Virus record (IMG/VR): IMGVR_UViG_3300021962_000207
Span: 1-43,345 of that record
DNA: 43,345 bases
Origin: a virus
Strand: one strand, 5' to 3'
The position numbers and the translations under genes are program-made. Shown in pieces: positions 30,217-38,791 of the stretch. Below the pieces are notes generated by a model. It saw only the letters and a program-made list of their open reading frames with translations, had not been told where the DNA came from and did no database searches. Each line of letters begins with the position of its first letter. The stretch's first letter is position 1.

Positions 30217-31158
30217 TTAAAAAAGAAGGTCTGAGGTATCACCCCAACTATAACTGGGAGTTGCGAATAACGAAGGTTCACTATTACTCTGTGCCCAATC
30301 TGGAAGAGTAGCAGAATTGTTTGTTGGTTGGGGTTGTTTGAATTCTGCAGAACCTGTTCCCTGATGATTCAAAATAACATATCTGTCATAGTTAAAAGTA
30401 ACTGTTGTTTTCGTGATAGTACTTCCTTCATAAGTAACTGGAAGTGCTGTTAATTGTGTTGGAAAAGCGTTAACAAAATAATATGTTAACATTGAAGGAG
30501 TTCTTACTACGTCCTTCATTGGGCTCATATGTGTGTCTCTTTCAAACTTTGTTACTGCTAAAGGTCTTTTATAAGTATTTGGATATCTAAATCTGAAGAA
30601 TTCCCAATCATTAAACCTTTCAACTCCTCCTCTCGAAGTTCCTTTAGTAGCTCTTCCGTATTGATTATAAAGTGGATTAATGAAGTTTAACCATTCTTCA
30701 AATAAACGAATAATCCCATATTCCGCATCAACATAAAATGTCATTGATATTTCTGGAAATTCTCTTCTATTTGGGAATTTTTCTACCATTCCTTGTCTAC
30801 TCCCAGTTTCTTCAAACATGCTAAATGAAGAACCGGGAAGACTGGTTTCATTGCACATAAACTCATAACGAAGGGAGTTTAAATTGGCATTATTTCCATT
30901 GAATAAATTTGAACCCAAAACTCCACAAGAAACTAACCACGCATTAATATCTGAATCTGATTTAGCTGTTGGATATGTATCACCCAAATATAAAGTAACC
31001 TTGAATTGACTGGTTACTGATAACTCGCCAAAAAGATCTTGTACACTAGGCAATCCAAATCGGTTGTCATTACTATCTCTAGGCAGAGTCATCCTTGCAT
31101 AGATTGGATCAACTCTGTATGGATTAATTGGATAATCGTCTCTGAATGCCTCAGGCAT
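30217..31158 (-). CDS. 54: Baseplate tail-tube initiator gp54 (gp19/tube fold)
   Basis: 313 residues from MPEAFRDDYPINPYR; T4 gp54 is 320. The longer frame (31254) would overlap gp4 on the other strand. Features include FMCNETSLPGSSFSM, FPEISMTFYVDAEYGIIRLFEEWLNFINP and TYYFVNAFPTQLTALPV. These are the conserved parts of tail-tube-like proteins: a belt loop, an FY.D....ffeeWl.fi helix, and the strand after 'yyf.naFP'. The length favours gp54 over the shorter tube gp19. It is divergent from gp4 with a 35-bp gap. Confidence 0.7.
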   Translation of the reverse strand: MPEAFRDDYPINPYRVDPIYARMTLPRDSNDNRFGLPSVQDLFGELSVTSQFKVTLYLGDTYPTAKSDSDINAWLVSCGVLGSNLFNGNNANLNSLRYEFMCNETSLPGSSFSMFEETGSRQGMVEKFPNRREFPEISMTFYVDAEYGIIRLFEEWLNFINPLYNQYGRATKGTSRGGVERFNDWEFFRFRYPNTYKRPLAVTKFERDTHMSPMKDVVRTPSMLTYYFVNAFPTQLTALPVTYEGSTITKTTVTFNYDRYVILNHQGTGSAEFKQPQPTNNSATLPDWAQSNSEPSLFATPSYSWGDTSDLLF

Positions 31159-31160
31159 TT

Positions 31161-31168
31161 GATAAATA
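31161..31168 (+). promoter_or_regulatory. Late promoter of gp4 operon (GATAAATA)
   Basis: GATAAATA in the divergent 35-bp gap, 25 nt before the gp4 ATG at 31194, fits the NATAAATA cyanophage late motif. It would drive gp4, the gp2-like gene, gp48, gp53, the ABM gene and the radical SAM gene. Confidence 0.6.
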
Positions 31169-31193
31169 TTTTTTAAGGATCTATAGTATGTAT

Positions 31194-31631
31194 ATGAGTT
31201 ATAAGGGAAAGTTCCGTCCAGAAAACCCAAAAAAGTATAAAGGAGATCCCACAAACATCGTCTATCGTTCTTTGTGGGAACGCAAATTCATGAGATATTG
31301 TGATTTGAATGAGAATGTAAACCAATGGCAGTCTGAAGAGTTCTGGATTCCTTATCGTTCACCTCTTGATGGTAAAGTTCACAGATACTTTCCGGACTTC
31401 TTTGTAAGATATAAAGATAAAAACGGAAATACACGAACAGTAGTTATAGAAATAAAACCAAAAAAGGAAGTAGAGATGCCAGAACAGAATCCTAAAAGAA
31501 GGACTAAAGCTTGGGCATATAAAGTTCAAATGTGGGTGAAAAATCAAGCAAAGTGGGAAGCAGCAAGAGAATACTGTGCTGATCGTAACTATGAGTTCCG
31601 AATCATGACTGAGGAGGATCTGGGGATATGA
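31194..31631 (+). CDS. 4: Head completion protein gp4
   Basis: 145 residues; T4 gp4 is 150. MSYKGKFRPENPKKYKGDP, then IVYRSLWERKFMRYCD, then YFPDFFV and IEIKPKKE line up clearly with T4 gp4. It has a PD-(D/E)XK-like core (PD...EIKPK) but is known as a head-closure/completion factor. The start was chosen at the internal ATG that aligns with T4 and follows the late element. It overlaps the next gene as ATGA. Confidence 0.9.
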   Translation: MSYKGKFRPENPKKYKGDPTNIVYRSLWERKFMRYCDLNENVNQWQSEEFWIPYRSPLDGKVHRYFPDFFVRYKDKNGNTRTVVIEIKPKKEVEMPEQNPKRRTKAWAYKVQMWVKNQAKWEAAREYCADRNYEFRIMTEEDLGI

Positions 31632-32155
31632 GTTTTGATGGAATATTCCAACCTGGAAAGGGGTTTGGATACGATTTAATCAAACAGACTAAAGGAAAGA
31701 ATGTAAAGAGTGACTGGTATACTGGTCAACTCAGACAATATCTCGGTGAACTTGATCAATTTAATATTAATGAGATTGATACGGGTGGAATAGAAGTTGG
31801 TAGACTATATTTCTTTATCTATGGAGCATCTAGTCCTGGACTTCAATTTTATGATACTCAACCTCTAGCGTATATTACTGAAGTAAATTATAACTTAGGA
31901 TACTTTATAGGAACAAATTTGCATTATTTAAATAGAAAGTATCGTGAAGGAGTAGCAAAAGGCCTAATAAATAATGGCAGTACCATAGGTATACCTCGAA
32001 ATACTATTCATCGTTATTCTTTTTCCGGAGTTAGTGGAGGATTCTTAAGAGTTCCAGAAAAAGATTGGCCCTCCGTCGCATTATTGCCTACTGAAAAATT
32101 TGTTGATAATAGAGGACAACCTTTTCCGAATCATAAAGCCTGGAGCAAACCTTAA
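31628..32155 (+). CDS. gp2-like virion protein (possible DNA-end protector)
   Basis: 175 residues. GRLYFFIYGAS, YDTQPLAYI, GYFIGTNLHYLNRKYR, HRYSFSGV and PEKDWPSVALLPTEKF follow the pattern of a phage family often labelled DNA-end protector gp2: YD.fPL ... GF.G.NLHYL ... W..a..LP.E.F. In T4, gene 2 also lies close to gene 4. It is shorter than T4 gp2 (274). The call is tentative, but a head-to-tail or DNA-end role fits the position between gp4 and gp48. Confidence 0.5.
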   Translation: MSFDGIFQPGKGFGYDLIKQTKGKNVKSDWYTGQLRQYLGELDQFNINEIDTGGIEVGRLYFFIYGASSPGLQFYDTQPLAYITEVNYNLGYFIGTNLHYLNRKYREGVAKGLINNGSTIGIPRNTIHRYSFSGVSGGFLRVPEKDWPSVALLPTEKFVDNRGQPFPNHKAWSKP

Positions 32156-33613
32156 GTGGCATATTCCAACGTTACTCAGTCATTTATAACTAAGAACGGA
32201 GTCAATTACGATCTCCAGTATGAACCTTCTAGTGGAAAAGTCCAAATTATTCAACAGAACGCCCCTACAGGAACAACTCCAATATATCAAGATGGTAATT
32301 GGAATGCATCTGCAACACAAATAGGTTTAACTACTCAAGATAAACAATCATTCCATAACAGTGTTCAAGAATTAATAAGAAATGCCCATGCAAAATCTGG
32401 TGGAAATGCAAAAGGATCCGTTCTTCCACAATTTGCACAATTACAGAATCAAGGAAAACCACCAGGACAAACATCAATTACACCAGCAAATGGAACTGCG
32501 GTTACAAACAATGGAAGTGGTGGAGGATTGGGTAACGTATTGAATGCAGTTATAAATCCTGAAGAAGCGTTTAAAAATTTTTCTGTTAATGGAGATAAAT
32601 TTGGAGTTGGAAATGAAAGTGATTTATTTGACGGAAAAAAGGTTTCTCTCATGTATCCAATCGACATGCGTAGAGAAACTCAAGATAATTTTGTAATATC
32701 TCAATTTAGATATAAACCATCAAAAGCTGATGCTATTTTTGGTGGTACTGATGTTGCAAAACAAATTTTAGGAGGTGGATTGCAACAAAGTTCGAATTAT
32801 AATTTAGAACAACTTATTGGTACTGTATATTTGCCGATGCCTAATGGTGTTCGTGATTCGAATGCGGTGAATTGGGGGGAGGATGCAATGAATAACCTTG
32901 CTGCGGCATCTGCAGCAAATACAACTCAAAATATGGTCGGTGCAGGCGCAGCAGCAGCTGCAGGAAGTTTACTTGGAGTAGGAGCAGATAAAGCTTTGGC
33001 TGCAAAAAATTTCATGGATCTAATGTCAAATCAAGCAGTTAGTCAAGAATTATCCCTTATGCTTGGATCTGGGGCAGCATCCAAACTGTTAAAATTGCAA
33101 GGATTTGGAGTTGAAACTGAGTCTTTACTTGCAAGAGGTGCAGGAATTGTACCTAATTCAAACCTAGAATTACTTTTTAATTCTCCGACTCTCAGACAAT
33201 TTAATTTTACTTATAGATTATCTCCAAGAAGTCATAAAGAATCGGAAACCATAAGGAGAATCATAAGATTTTTTAAACAAGGTATGGCTGCTAAGAAAGT
33301 AAAAGGAAAAGCAGGTCAAGCCTCTTTTTTCTTAGGCACTCCGAATGTTTTTAGGTTAGAATACAGAACAGGAAAAAATTCTTTAATTGATGGTGTAAAT
33401 AAATTCAAAACCTGTGCTTTAACAGGATTCCAATGTGATTACACTCCAGACGGTTTTTGGGCAGCATATGATGCAGGCCAACCATTATCTGTCACAATGA
33501 CGATGATGTTCTACGAGTTAGAACCAATATATGATACAGATTATCAAAATAACAATATTTTCGATGGTCGAGTGGATCTATTCTCAGTTAGCGATAATGC
33601 AGTAGGATACTAA
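32156..33613 (+). CDS. 48: Baseplate tail-tube cap gp48
   Basis: 485 residues, GTG start (TAAGTG junction). The C-terminal half has NSNLELLFNSPTLRQFNF, then YRLSPRSHKESETIRRIIRFFK, then NVFRLEYRTGKN and the final DGFWAAYDAGQP with SVTMTMMFYELEPI. These are hallmarks of gp48, which caps the hub and nucleates the tail tube. The N-terminal ~200 residues are extra relative to T4 (364 residues), with a Gly/Asn-rich linker and an Ala-rich helix at ~265-290. Directly upstream of gp53. Confidence 0.8.
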   Translation: MAYSNVTQSFITKNGVNYDLQYEPSSGKVQIIQQNAPTGTTPIYQDGNWNASATQIGLTTQDKQSFHNSVQELIRNAHAKSGGNAKGSVLPQFAQLQNQGKPPGQTSITPANGTAVTNNGSGGGLGNVLNAVINPEEAFKNFSVNGDKFGVGNESDLFDGKKVSLMYPIDMRRETQDNFVISQFRYKPSKADAIFGGTDVAKQILGGGLQQSSNYNLEQLIGTVYLPMPNGVRDSNAVNWGEDAMNNLAAASAANTTQNMVGAGAAAAAGSLLGVGADKALAAKNFMDLMSNQAVSQELSLMLGSGAASKLLKLQGFGVETESLLARGAGIVPNSNLELLFNSPTLRQFNFTYRLSPRSHKESETIRRIIRFFKQGMAAKKVKGKAGQASFFLGTPNVFRLEYRTGKNSLIDGVNKFKTCALTGFQCDYTPDGFWAAYDAGQPLSVTMTMMFYELEPIYDTDYQNNNIFDGRVDLFSVSDNAVGY

Positions 33614-33614
33614 A

Positions 33615-35948
33615 ATGGGATACTTCAGAGAACTACCAAATTTACAAGTTCTGAATAGAACAAAAAATAATGTTTCTAATGATGAAGTTGTAATAATTAA
33701 AAATATATTTAAAAAACCAAAAATTCGTGAAGATTTTTTGTCAATATTTTCTGCATTTGAATATTACTCAATTACTGATAATGAAAGACCTGAACAAATT
33801 GCGGAAAAAGTATATGGTGACCCCGAATTGGATTGGGTAATCTTAATTACTAATAATATTACAAACGTTCAAGAACAATGGCCTTTGGATCTGGATTCAT
33901 TTAACAGATATATGTTAGATAAGTATGGATCCGAAGAAGCATTTTCAAATATTAAACACTATGAAACTTTAGCGGTTAAAGACGCTTTCAACAGAGAAGT
34001 ATTCCCTGCAGGTTTAATCGTAGATGAAGCTTTTTATAATGCACCAGAGTTCGAAAGTTTAGAAGAATTGCCTCCTGGAATAACATTTCCTCCAATTTAT
34101 ATTCCGGGAACTCAAGCTTCAGCTACGGCTTCAATTGGTGCAGGTCAATCGATTGCTAATATCAATATAACTAATAGTGGAGCTGGATATCAACAAACGC
34201 CCAGAGTGTTTATTTCATCACCTCCATTTACTGCAAATGCTTCTGCAAGTTGTTTTATCAATAATTTTAATGTTTCATCTATAGTCAATCTTGATGGTGG
34301 TCAAGGATACAATTCCGCACCTAATGTTTCAATATCAACTGCGCCACAATCAGTCCAAGCTACTGCTTCTTGTGGACTTGGTACAGGTATTTTCTATGAT
34401 AAAGTAATTTCTATCTTAGACATACAAGGTGGATCTGGATATGGACTGACTGCTCCAACTGTTACTTTTACTCCTCCTCCAAATATTATTCAAGGATCTT
34501 ACTTAAATCAATCTTCTGGATCTGCTGGAAATCAAATAGAAGGATTTTATCTTCGACAAGATGGAGTAAAATTATATACGGCTAGTATATTTGGAGCAAA
34601 TCAAATTAAAGAATATAGTTTTCTTGATCCATGGAATGTTACGACAGTTATATTTGAAAAAGAAATCGACGTAAGTGTAGAGTTTAGTTATTGCACTGGA
34701 ATTGAGTTTAGTCCAGATGGTTCTAAAATGTATATTACTGGAGGTCAGGGTGGATCTTATAAACTGATATCTTATCAACTTTCTACACCATGGGACATAT
34801 ACACTGCAGCAAAATGGCATGAAGTTTCTACAACAAATCCTGGGGGGATTAGATTTAAACCAGATGGAACAATGTATTATTTCCTTGAGGCTGAAAATCC
34901 TGACGTAATTAAACAATATTCTTTATCAAGTCCTTGGAATTTAACTACAAGATCTGGATCTCCAGTAGGTACATATAACATAACTACGGTTTCTGGAGAA
35001 AATAGAATGTTAGGAATATCATTCTTAACTGATGGAACCAAAATGTTTGCTACGGGTGAAGATAATTCTAGTATATTTGAATTTACTTTTGATACTCCTT
35101 GGGATATTACAACTCTTAATTACTCTCTTTCATTTTATGTTGGAGATAAAATAACAAATCCCGTAGATGTTTTTATACGATCTGACAAAGAAAAATTCAT
35201 TGTTGGTGGTGGAGTTGGAGATAAAATGTATGAGTACACTATTGTATCTTTGGCAAAAGGATTTTCTACAGTACTAAATGGTTCTGTAAATTCAATTCAA
35301 ATTACTCAGTCTGGAGTAGGTTATACTGTCGCTCCAACTATCACTCTTAGCTCACCATATCCAGCAGTAAATGCTACAGCAGTTGCAAACGTATCTGGAG
35401 GAATTGTTACCAGTATTTCAATTACTAACGCTGGTTTTGGATATACTATTGCACCATCACTTACCATAGATCCCGCTCCAGTTTCTAGACAAGCATCTGC
35501 AATAGCTTCTATATCAAATTCTGGAATTTCATCCATTCGTATTCTTGATGGAGGATTAAATTATGTCAATGCAATTTCTATAACTATTGATCCACCTGAA
35601 GATATTTTAAATGTGGTGGAAGGTCAAATTTATAGTCAAAATCAAAAAATGTGGAAGTGGTTTGGTACAGAGTGGAAAGAACAAGTAACAGACGAATTCA
35701 AATATTTGGATCCAACTATCAATACTCTTGTTAAAATTCCTGGGAATGCAATGTCAAAACCAGTTACAAACTATGAATATGAAGTTAATATTAATGAGAA
35801 AAAAAGACAGATTTTAATTTTAAAACCACAATATTTGTCAACATTAATTCAAGACCTAAGAAATATGATGAAATATGATCCAGAAATGAAAGATTATATC
35901 TCGGATAATTTGAAGTCTACATATAATGAGAAACTATTTGGAGTTTAA
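33615..35948 (+). CDS. 53: Baseplate wedge gp53 with inserted beta-propeller
   Basis: 777 residues; T4 gp53 is 196. Residues 1-~160 (MGYFRELPNLQVLN, AFEYYSITDNERPEQIAEKVYGDP, DWVILITNN) and ~665-777 (MWKWFGTEWKE, PVTNYEYEVNINEKKRQILILKP) are the gp53 wedge. Between them sit three GxGYxxxP beta modules (~186-286), a propeller-like domain (~303-545) and three more GxGY modules (~566-660). The propeller repeats xxDGxKMYxxG ... IxxYxLSTPWDI about five times. The insertion could bind host glycans or proteins at the baseplate rim. Core gp53 identity is firm; the propeller is inferred. Confidence 0.8.
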   Translation: MGYFRELPNLQVLNRTKNNVSNDEVVIIKNIFKKPKIREDFLSIFSAFEYYSITDNERPEQIAEKVYGDPELDWVILITNNITNVQEQWPLDLDSFNRYMLDKYGSEEAFSNIKHYETLAVKDAFNREVFPAGLIVDEAFYNAPEFESLEELPPGITFPPIYIPGTQASATASIGAGQSIANINITNSGAGYQQTPRVFISSPPFTANASASCFINNFNVSSIVNLDGGQGYNSAPNVSISTAPQSVQATASCGLGTGIFYDKVISILDIQGGSGYGLTAPTVTFTPPPNIIQGSYLNQSSGSAGNQIEGFYLRQDGVKLYTASIFGANQIKEYSFLDPWNVTTVIFEKEIDVSVEFSYCTGIEFSPDGSKMYITGGQGGSYKLISYQLSTPWDIYTAAKWHEVSTTNPGGIRFKPDGTMYYFLEAENPDVIKQYSLSSPWNLTTRSGSPVGTYNITTVSGENRMLGISFLTDGTKMFATGEDNSSIFEFTFDTPWDITTLNYSLSFYVGDKITNPVDVFIRSDKEKFIVGGGVGDKMYEYTIVSLAKGFSTVLNGSVNSIQITQSGVGYTVAPTITLSSPYPAVNATAVANVSGGIVTSISITNAGFGYTIAPSLTIDPAPVSRQASAIASISNSGISSIRILDGGLNYVNAISITIDPPEDILNVVEGQIYSQNQKMWKWFGTEWKEQVTDEFKYLDPTINTLVKIPGNAMSKPVTNYEYEVNINEKKRQILILKPQYLSTLIQDLRNMMKYDPEMKDYISDNLKSTYNEKLFGV

Positions 35949-35951
35949 TAA

Positions 35952-36233
35952 ATGAGTCATGTGAAAGTTTTGTTCATTGCCAAGATAAAAAATTTGAATA
36001 AAGAATATGAAGAATATAATGAGAGTTTATTTAGTAGTGCTAAACATTTACCAGGGTTTTTGGGGATATCTAGTGAACAACTTGACGATATTGAAATTAC
36101 CACTAGTATGTGGAAAAGTAAAGAAGACGTAATAAATTGGGCGAAAGATCCTGAGCATATCGAAGCCAAAAAAAGAGTCCATGAGTGGTATCATTGGGTA
36201 AAAGGAATTCATTTGGAATGTGTAGATGATTGA
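35952..36233 (+). CDS. ABM-type (antibiotic biosynthesis monooxygenase-like) protein
   Basis: 93 residues forming a ferredoxin-like alpha/beta barrel half: VKVLFIAKI, a long helix EYEEYNESLFSSAKHLPGFLG, then ITTSMWKSKEDVINWAKDPEHIEAKKRVHEWYHWVKG. PGFLG, the W-K/x-S-x-E strand, the H in DPEHIEA and the WY box are the ABM/heme-monooxygenase signature. Family members oxidise quinones or heme, or act as binding proteins. It starts 3 nt after gp53 and overlaps the radical SAM gene by 8 nt, which suggests they work together. Substrate unknown. Confidence 0.65.
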   Translation: MSHVKVLFIAKIKNLNKEYEEYNESLFSSAKHLPGFLGISSEQLDDIEITTSMWKSKEDVINWAKDPEHIEAKKRVHEWYHWVKGIHLECVDD

Positions 36234-37494
36234 TACAAACAAAATTGATGGAAATAAAAAAGTTTTTTGTGTTGCACCATGGTTAAGTTTAAATATTAAT
36301 CAAAATGGAAATATTCAACCATGTTGTAATAATGATACTGTTTTTGGTAATATTTTAAAATCCAATCTAGAAGAAGTTTGGAATGGTGACTCCATAAAAA
36401 ACTTTAGAAAATATATGATTGAACAGGTTCCACAAAAATCGTGTCAATCTTGTTATGAAAAAGAATTATCTGGACAAAAATCTCTTAGGGAAATTTTAAA
36501 TGAAAATCTTTTAGATGATGGATTCGAATTTATTTCAGATACCAACGACGATTATTCAGTAAATGAATTTGGATTTATTCACTGGGATGTAAAACTAGGC
36601 AATAAATGCAACTTTAAATGTAGGACATGTTGCCCTGGTTCTAGCTCAAGTATTGAATTTGAGACTTATGGAAAACTATCTGGACTTTTTGATGCATCTA
36701 CTATAAGTTTTGATAGGATTAAACCACATTTAAATAAAGTAAATCACTTATATTTTTCTGGTGGAGAACCGTTATTAATAGAAGAACATTATCAAATTCT
36801 TTTTTTATTGATTAAACTTGGAAAAAATAAACAATCAAATTTCTATCTTACATACAACACTAATTTTAGTACTTTAACATATAAAAAATTTCATATTTTT
36901 GATCTTTGGAATTTGTTTAAGTATGTTCAGATACACATTAGTGTAGATGGTGTAGGTGAAAGGGGAGAATTAATACGAAATGGATTTAAATGGGATAAAT
37001 TTATTTCCAACGTAAATGAATTTAATGAAAAATTTAAGGATAAATTCAATACGCATCAACTTTATTTTGATTGCACTGTACAGGCCTTGAATATTTTTGA
37101 TGTTGTTACTTTACACCAAACTCTTTTTAATGATGGATTGTTAAAAGATATAGACAACTTTCATTTAAATTATTTGCATGGGCCTAGAAATCTTTCTGTT
37201 TGGTTGTTAGATAAAGAGACAAAAGAAGAAGCAAAGAAAAATATAAAAAATCATATTGAAACTTTCTTAATTCCAAATAACGCAAAAGATACTGTACGTT
37301 CATTTGAGGGTTTAATTAAATTTATTGACCTATATCAAGATCAACAATTGATATCCGATTTCGTAAGTACTATGACAAATCTAGACAGGAAAAGAGGAGA
37401 GGATATATTTAAGACTTTTCCAGAATTGAAAAAAACTTGGATTTTATATTTAAAGACAAAAAAAAAATCTCTCATCGAAATGAGAGATTTATGA
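36226..37494 (+). CDS. Radical SAM protein with N-terminal twitch-like cluster domain
   Basis: 422 residues. The radical SAM cluster is C128-x3-C132-x2-C135 (NKCNFKCRTC), followed by YFSGGEPLL (the SAM-binding GGE motif) and HISVDGVGERGELIR. Before it, residues 1-80 carry C15 (VFCVAPWLSL), C33/C34 (IQPCCNND), VWNG and C73/C76 (SCQSC): the auxiliary [4Fe-4S] twitch/SPASM motif placed at the N-terminus instead of the usual C-terminus. Relatives modify peptides or small molecules. It is strongly AT-rich next to GC-richer gp32. Its last codons overlap the gp32 terminator stem. Confidence 0.8.
   Translation: MIDTNKIDGNKKVFCVAPWLSLNINQNGNIQPCCNNDTVFGNILKSNLEEVWNGDSIKNFRKYMIEQVPQKSCQSCYEKELSGQKSLREILNENLLDDGFEFISDTNDDYSVNEFGFIHWDVKLGNKCNFKCRTCCPGSSSSIEFETYGKLSGLFDASTISFDRIKPHLNKVNHLYFSGGEPLLIEEHYQILFLLIKLGKNKQSNFYLTYNTNFSTLTYKKFHIFDLWNLFKYVQIHISVDGVGERGELIRNGFKWDKFISNVNEFNEKFKDKFNTHQLYFDCTVQALNIFDVVTLHQTLFNDGLLKDIDNFHLNYLHGPRNLSVWLLDKETKEEAKKNIKNHIETFLIPNNAKDTVRSFEGLIKFIDLYQDQQLISDFVSTMTNLDRKRGEDIFKTFPELKKTWILYLKTKKKSLIEMRDL
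37458..37490 (-). terminator. Rho-independent terminator of gp32
   Basis: A perfect 11-bp stem AAATCTCTCAT/ATGAGAGATTT with a CGAA tetraloop (37465-37490). On the minus strand it is followed by ten Ts (37467-37458). It ends the gp32 transcript and lies entirely within the last codons of the convergent radical SAM gene. Confidence 0.85.
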
Positions 37495-37501
37495 TCAGAG
37501 A

Positions 37502-38434
37502 TCAGGACTCAGCGAGTCGTTGGAAGTAACTCAGTGCATCATCTGCATCCTCATCTTCTTCCTCATCACGAGCAACGGGTTTGGAGATCTCAAAGGAAGG
37601 AGTAGAACGTTTCGCAGAGAAATCACCACGACGTTCAGCTTCCCACTGTTCATCTTCTTCAACCGTCTCAGGATCTTGACGTTGGGGAGCGGGTTTTGCA
37701 CCCAGAACGTAGTCAAGACGCTTCTTCAGTTCATCATAAGTCTTGAAGTTAGATGTAGCACTGAACTCATTCAGATCGTTCAGATTCTTGTAGATACGTT
37801 CCAGTTTGTCATCATCATCCAGAAGGGCATTAGGACGATCAAACTCGGACTTATCATAGTTCCAGTAACCTTCAACCTTGCGAATCTTCAGTTTGAAGTT
37901 AGCACCAGTCCAGAAGTCAAAAGGATTGATAGCTTCTTCATCTGCAAACTGAGGTTGCATTGCTTCGGTGATCTTGTCATAGATCTTCTTACCGAACTTG
38001 TACAGGAACACACGACCCTCGTTCTCGGGGTGTGCGGGATCACTCACCACATAGATGTTAGCGTAATAGGAGAGTTTGCGTTTCTGTTTCCGAGCAATCT
38101 CCTTGTCACGATCAGAACCACTGTTCCACAGAACACGATTGTGTTCAGAGACAGGATCCTTCTGACCGAGAGTAGTCAGGGAGTTCTCAATATACCAACC
38201 ACCAGGGCCTTGGAACGCATGGCTCCAGACTTGTGCCCAGGGAAGTTCACATCCTTCAGGCGCAGGAAGGAATCGGATCACTGCATAACCGTTACCAGCC
38301 TTGTCAACTTCAGGCTTCCAGAAACGTTCATCAGCTCCACCACCTTCACCACTATTCAGTTTTTCTACTTTCTTGATCAGTTTTTCAGTCAACGAACCAG
38401 CACGGGACTGTTTCTTGAGATCAGCAAAAGACAT
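37502..38434 (-). CDS. 32: Single-stranded DNA-binding protein gp32
   Basis: 310 residues; T4 gp32 is 301. N-terminal basic arm (ADLKKQSRAGSLTEKL), core segments ERFWKPEVDKAGNGYAVIRF, LPWAQVWSHAFQGPGGWYIE, SLTTLGQKDPVSE, FGKKIYDKI and FDFWTGANFKLKIRKVEGYWN are those of T4-type gp32. The C-terminus is very acidic (RDEEEDEDADD), the partner-binding tail. It coordinates gp59, gp33-linked late functions and the recombination enzymes. It has its own consensus sigma70 promoter and a strong terminator. Confidence 0.95.
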   Translation of the reverse strand: MSFADLKKQSRAGSLTEKLIKKVEKLNSGEGGGADERFWKPEVDKAGNGYAVIRFLPAPEGCELPWAQVWSHAFQGPGGWYIENSLTTLGQKDPVSEHNRVLWNSGSDRDKEIARKQKRKLSYYANIYVVSDPAHPENEGRVFLYKFGKKIYDKITEAMQPQFADEEAINPFDFWTGANFKLKIRKVEGYWNYDKSEFDRPNALLDDDDKLERIYKNLNDLNEFSATSNFKTYDELKKRLDYVLGAKPAPQRQDPETVEEDEQWEAERRGDFSAKRSTPSFEISKPVARDEEEDEDADDALSYFQRLAES

Positions 38435-38479
38435 TTGTATTTCTCCGTATTGAGTGTATTTGGCCTTTGGGACGACTTT

Positions 38480-38508
38480 ATCATACAGGACGCATGAATG
38501 GTTGTCAA
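38480..38508 (-). promoter_or_regulatory. Consensus sigma70 promoter of gp32
   Basis: On the minus strand: TTGACA (38503-38508), a 17-nt spacer, TATGAT (38480-38485). Expected start near 38473, leaving a leader of about 40 nt before the ATG at 38434. It makes gp32 a host-polymerase (early) gene, separate from the upstream operon. Confidence 0.8.
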
Positions 38509-38520
38509 GCCACAGGTTAT

Positions 38521-38790
38521 TCAGTCTTTGGGGAGTTCCTCGGGGTTCTCCAGTGCCACTTCAAAGAGAAGTGGGTGACACATTTCATCAATCAAATAAT
38601 TTGACCAACGATACATGTCTTCGGAAGTGTAACTATAATGATCCTCAGCTTCCATTTGTATGTATGGATCCTGTTGCATTATTAATGGAATGTCATCAAA
38701 GGTAAATGGTATTCCATTAATGAAATACATATCTACAATCTCACCATTATGGTAACAATAAGCTGAGGTGATCTTGTAGTTGTACGACAT
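38521..38790 (-). CDS. Hypothetical protein (89 aa)
   Basis: Acidic, aromatic-rich protein with SYNYKITSAYCYHNGEIV at the start, FNGIPF-like strands and a helical C-terminus (YRWSNYLIDEMCHPLLFEV). It lies between gp32 and the DUF1825 gene, 1 nt after the latter. No known family recognised. A replication-linked role would be guilt by association only. Confidence 0.6.
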   Translation of the reverse strand: MSYNYKITSAYCYHNGEIVDMYFINGIPFTFDDIPLIMQQDPYIQMEAEDHYSYTSEDMYRWSNYLIDEMCHPLLFEVALENPEELPKD

Positions 38791-38791
38791 C

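Noticed and set aside
33615-35948. Fusion artefact from an assembly error in gp53
   Set aside because: One uninterrupted frame with matching repeat modules on both sides and intact gp53 ends; a misjoin would not give this symmetry.
37520-38497. 325-codon plus-strand frame opposite gp32
   Set aside because: Exactly antisense to gp32, which has a clear family match, promoter and terminator. The reverse frame is open only because of gp32 codon choice, and its translation shows no domain.
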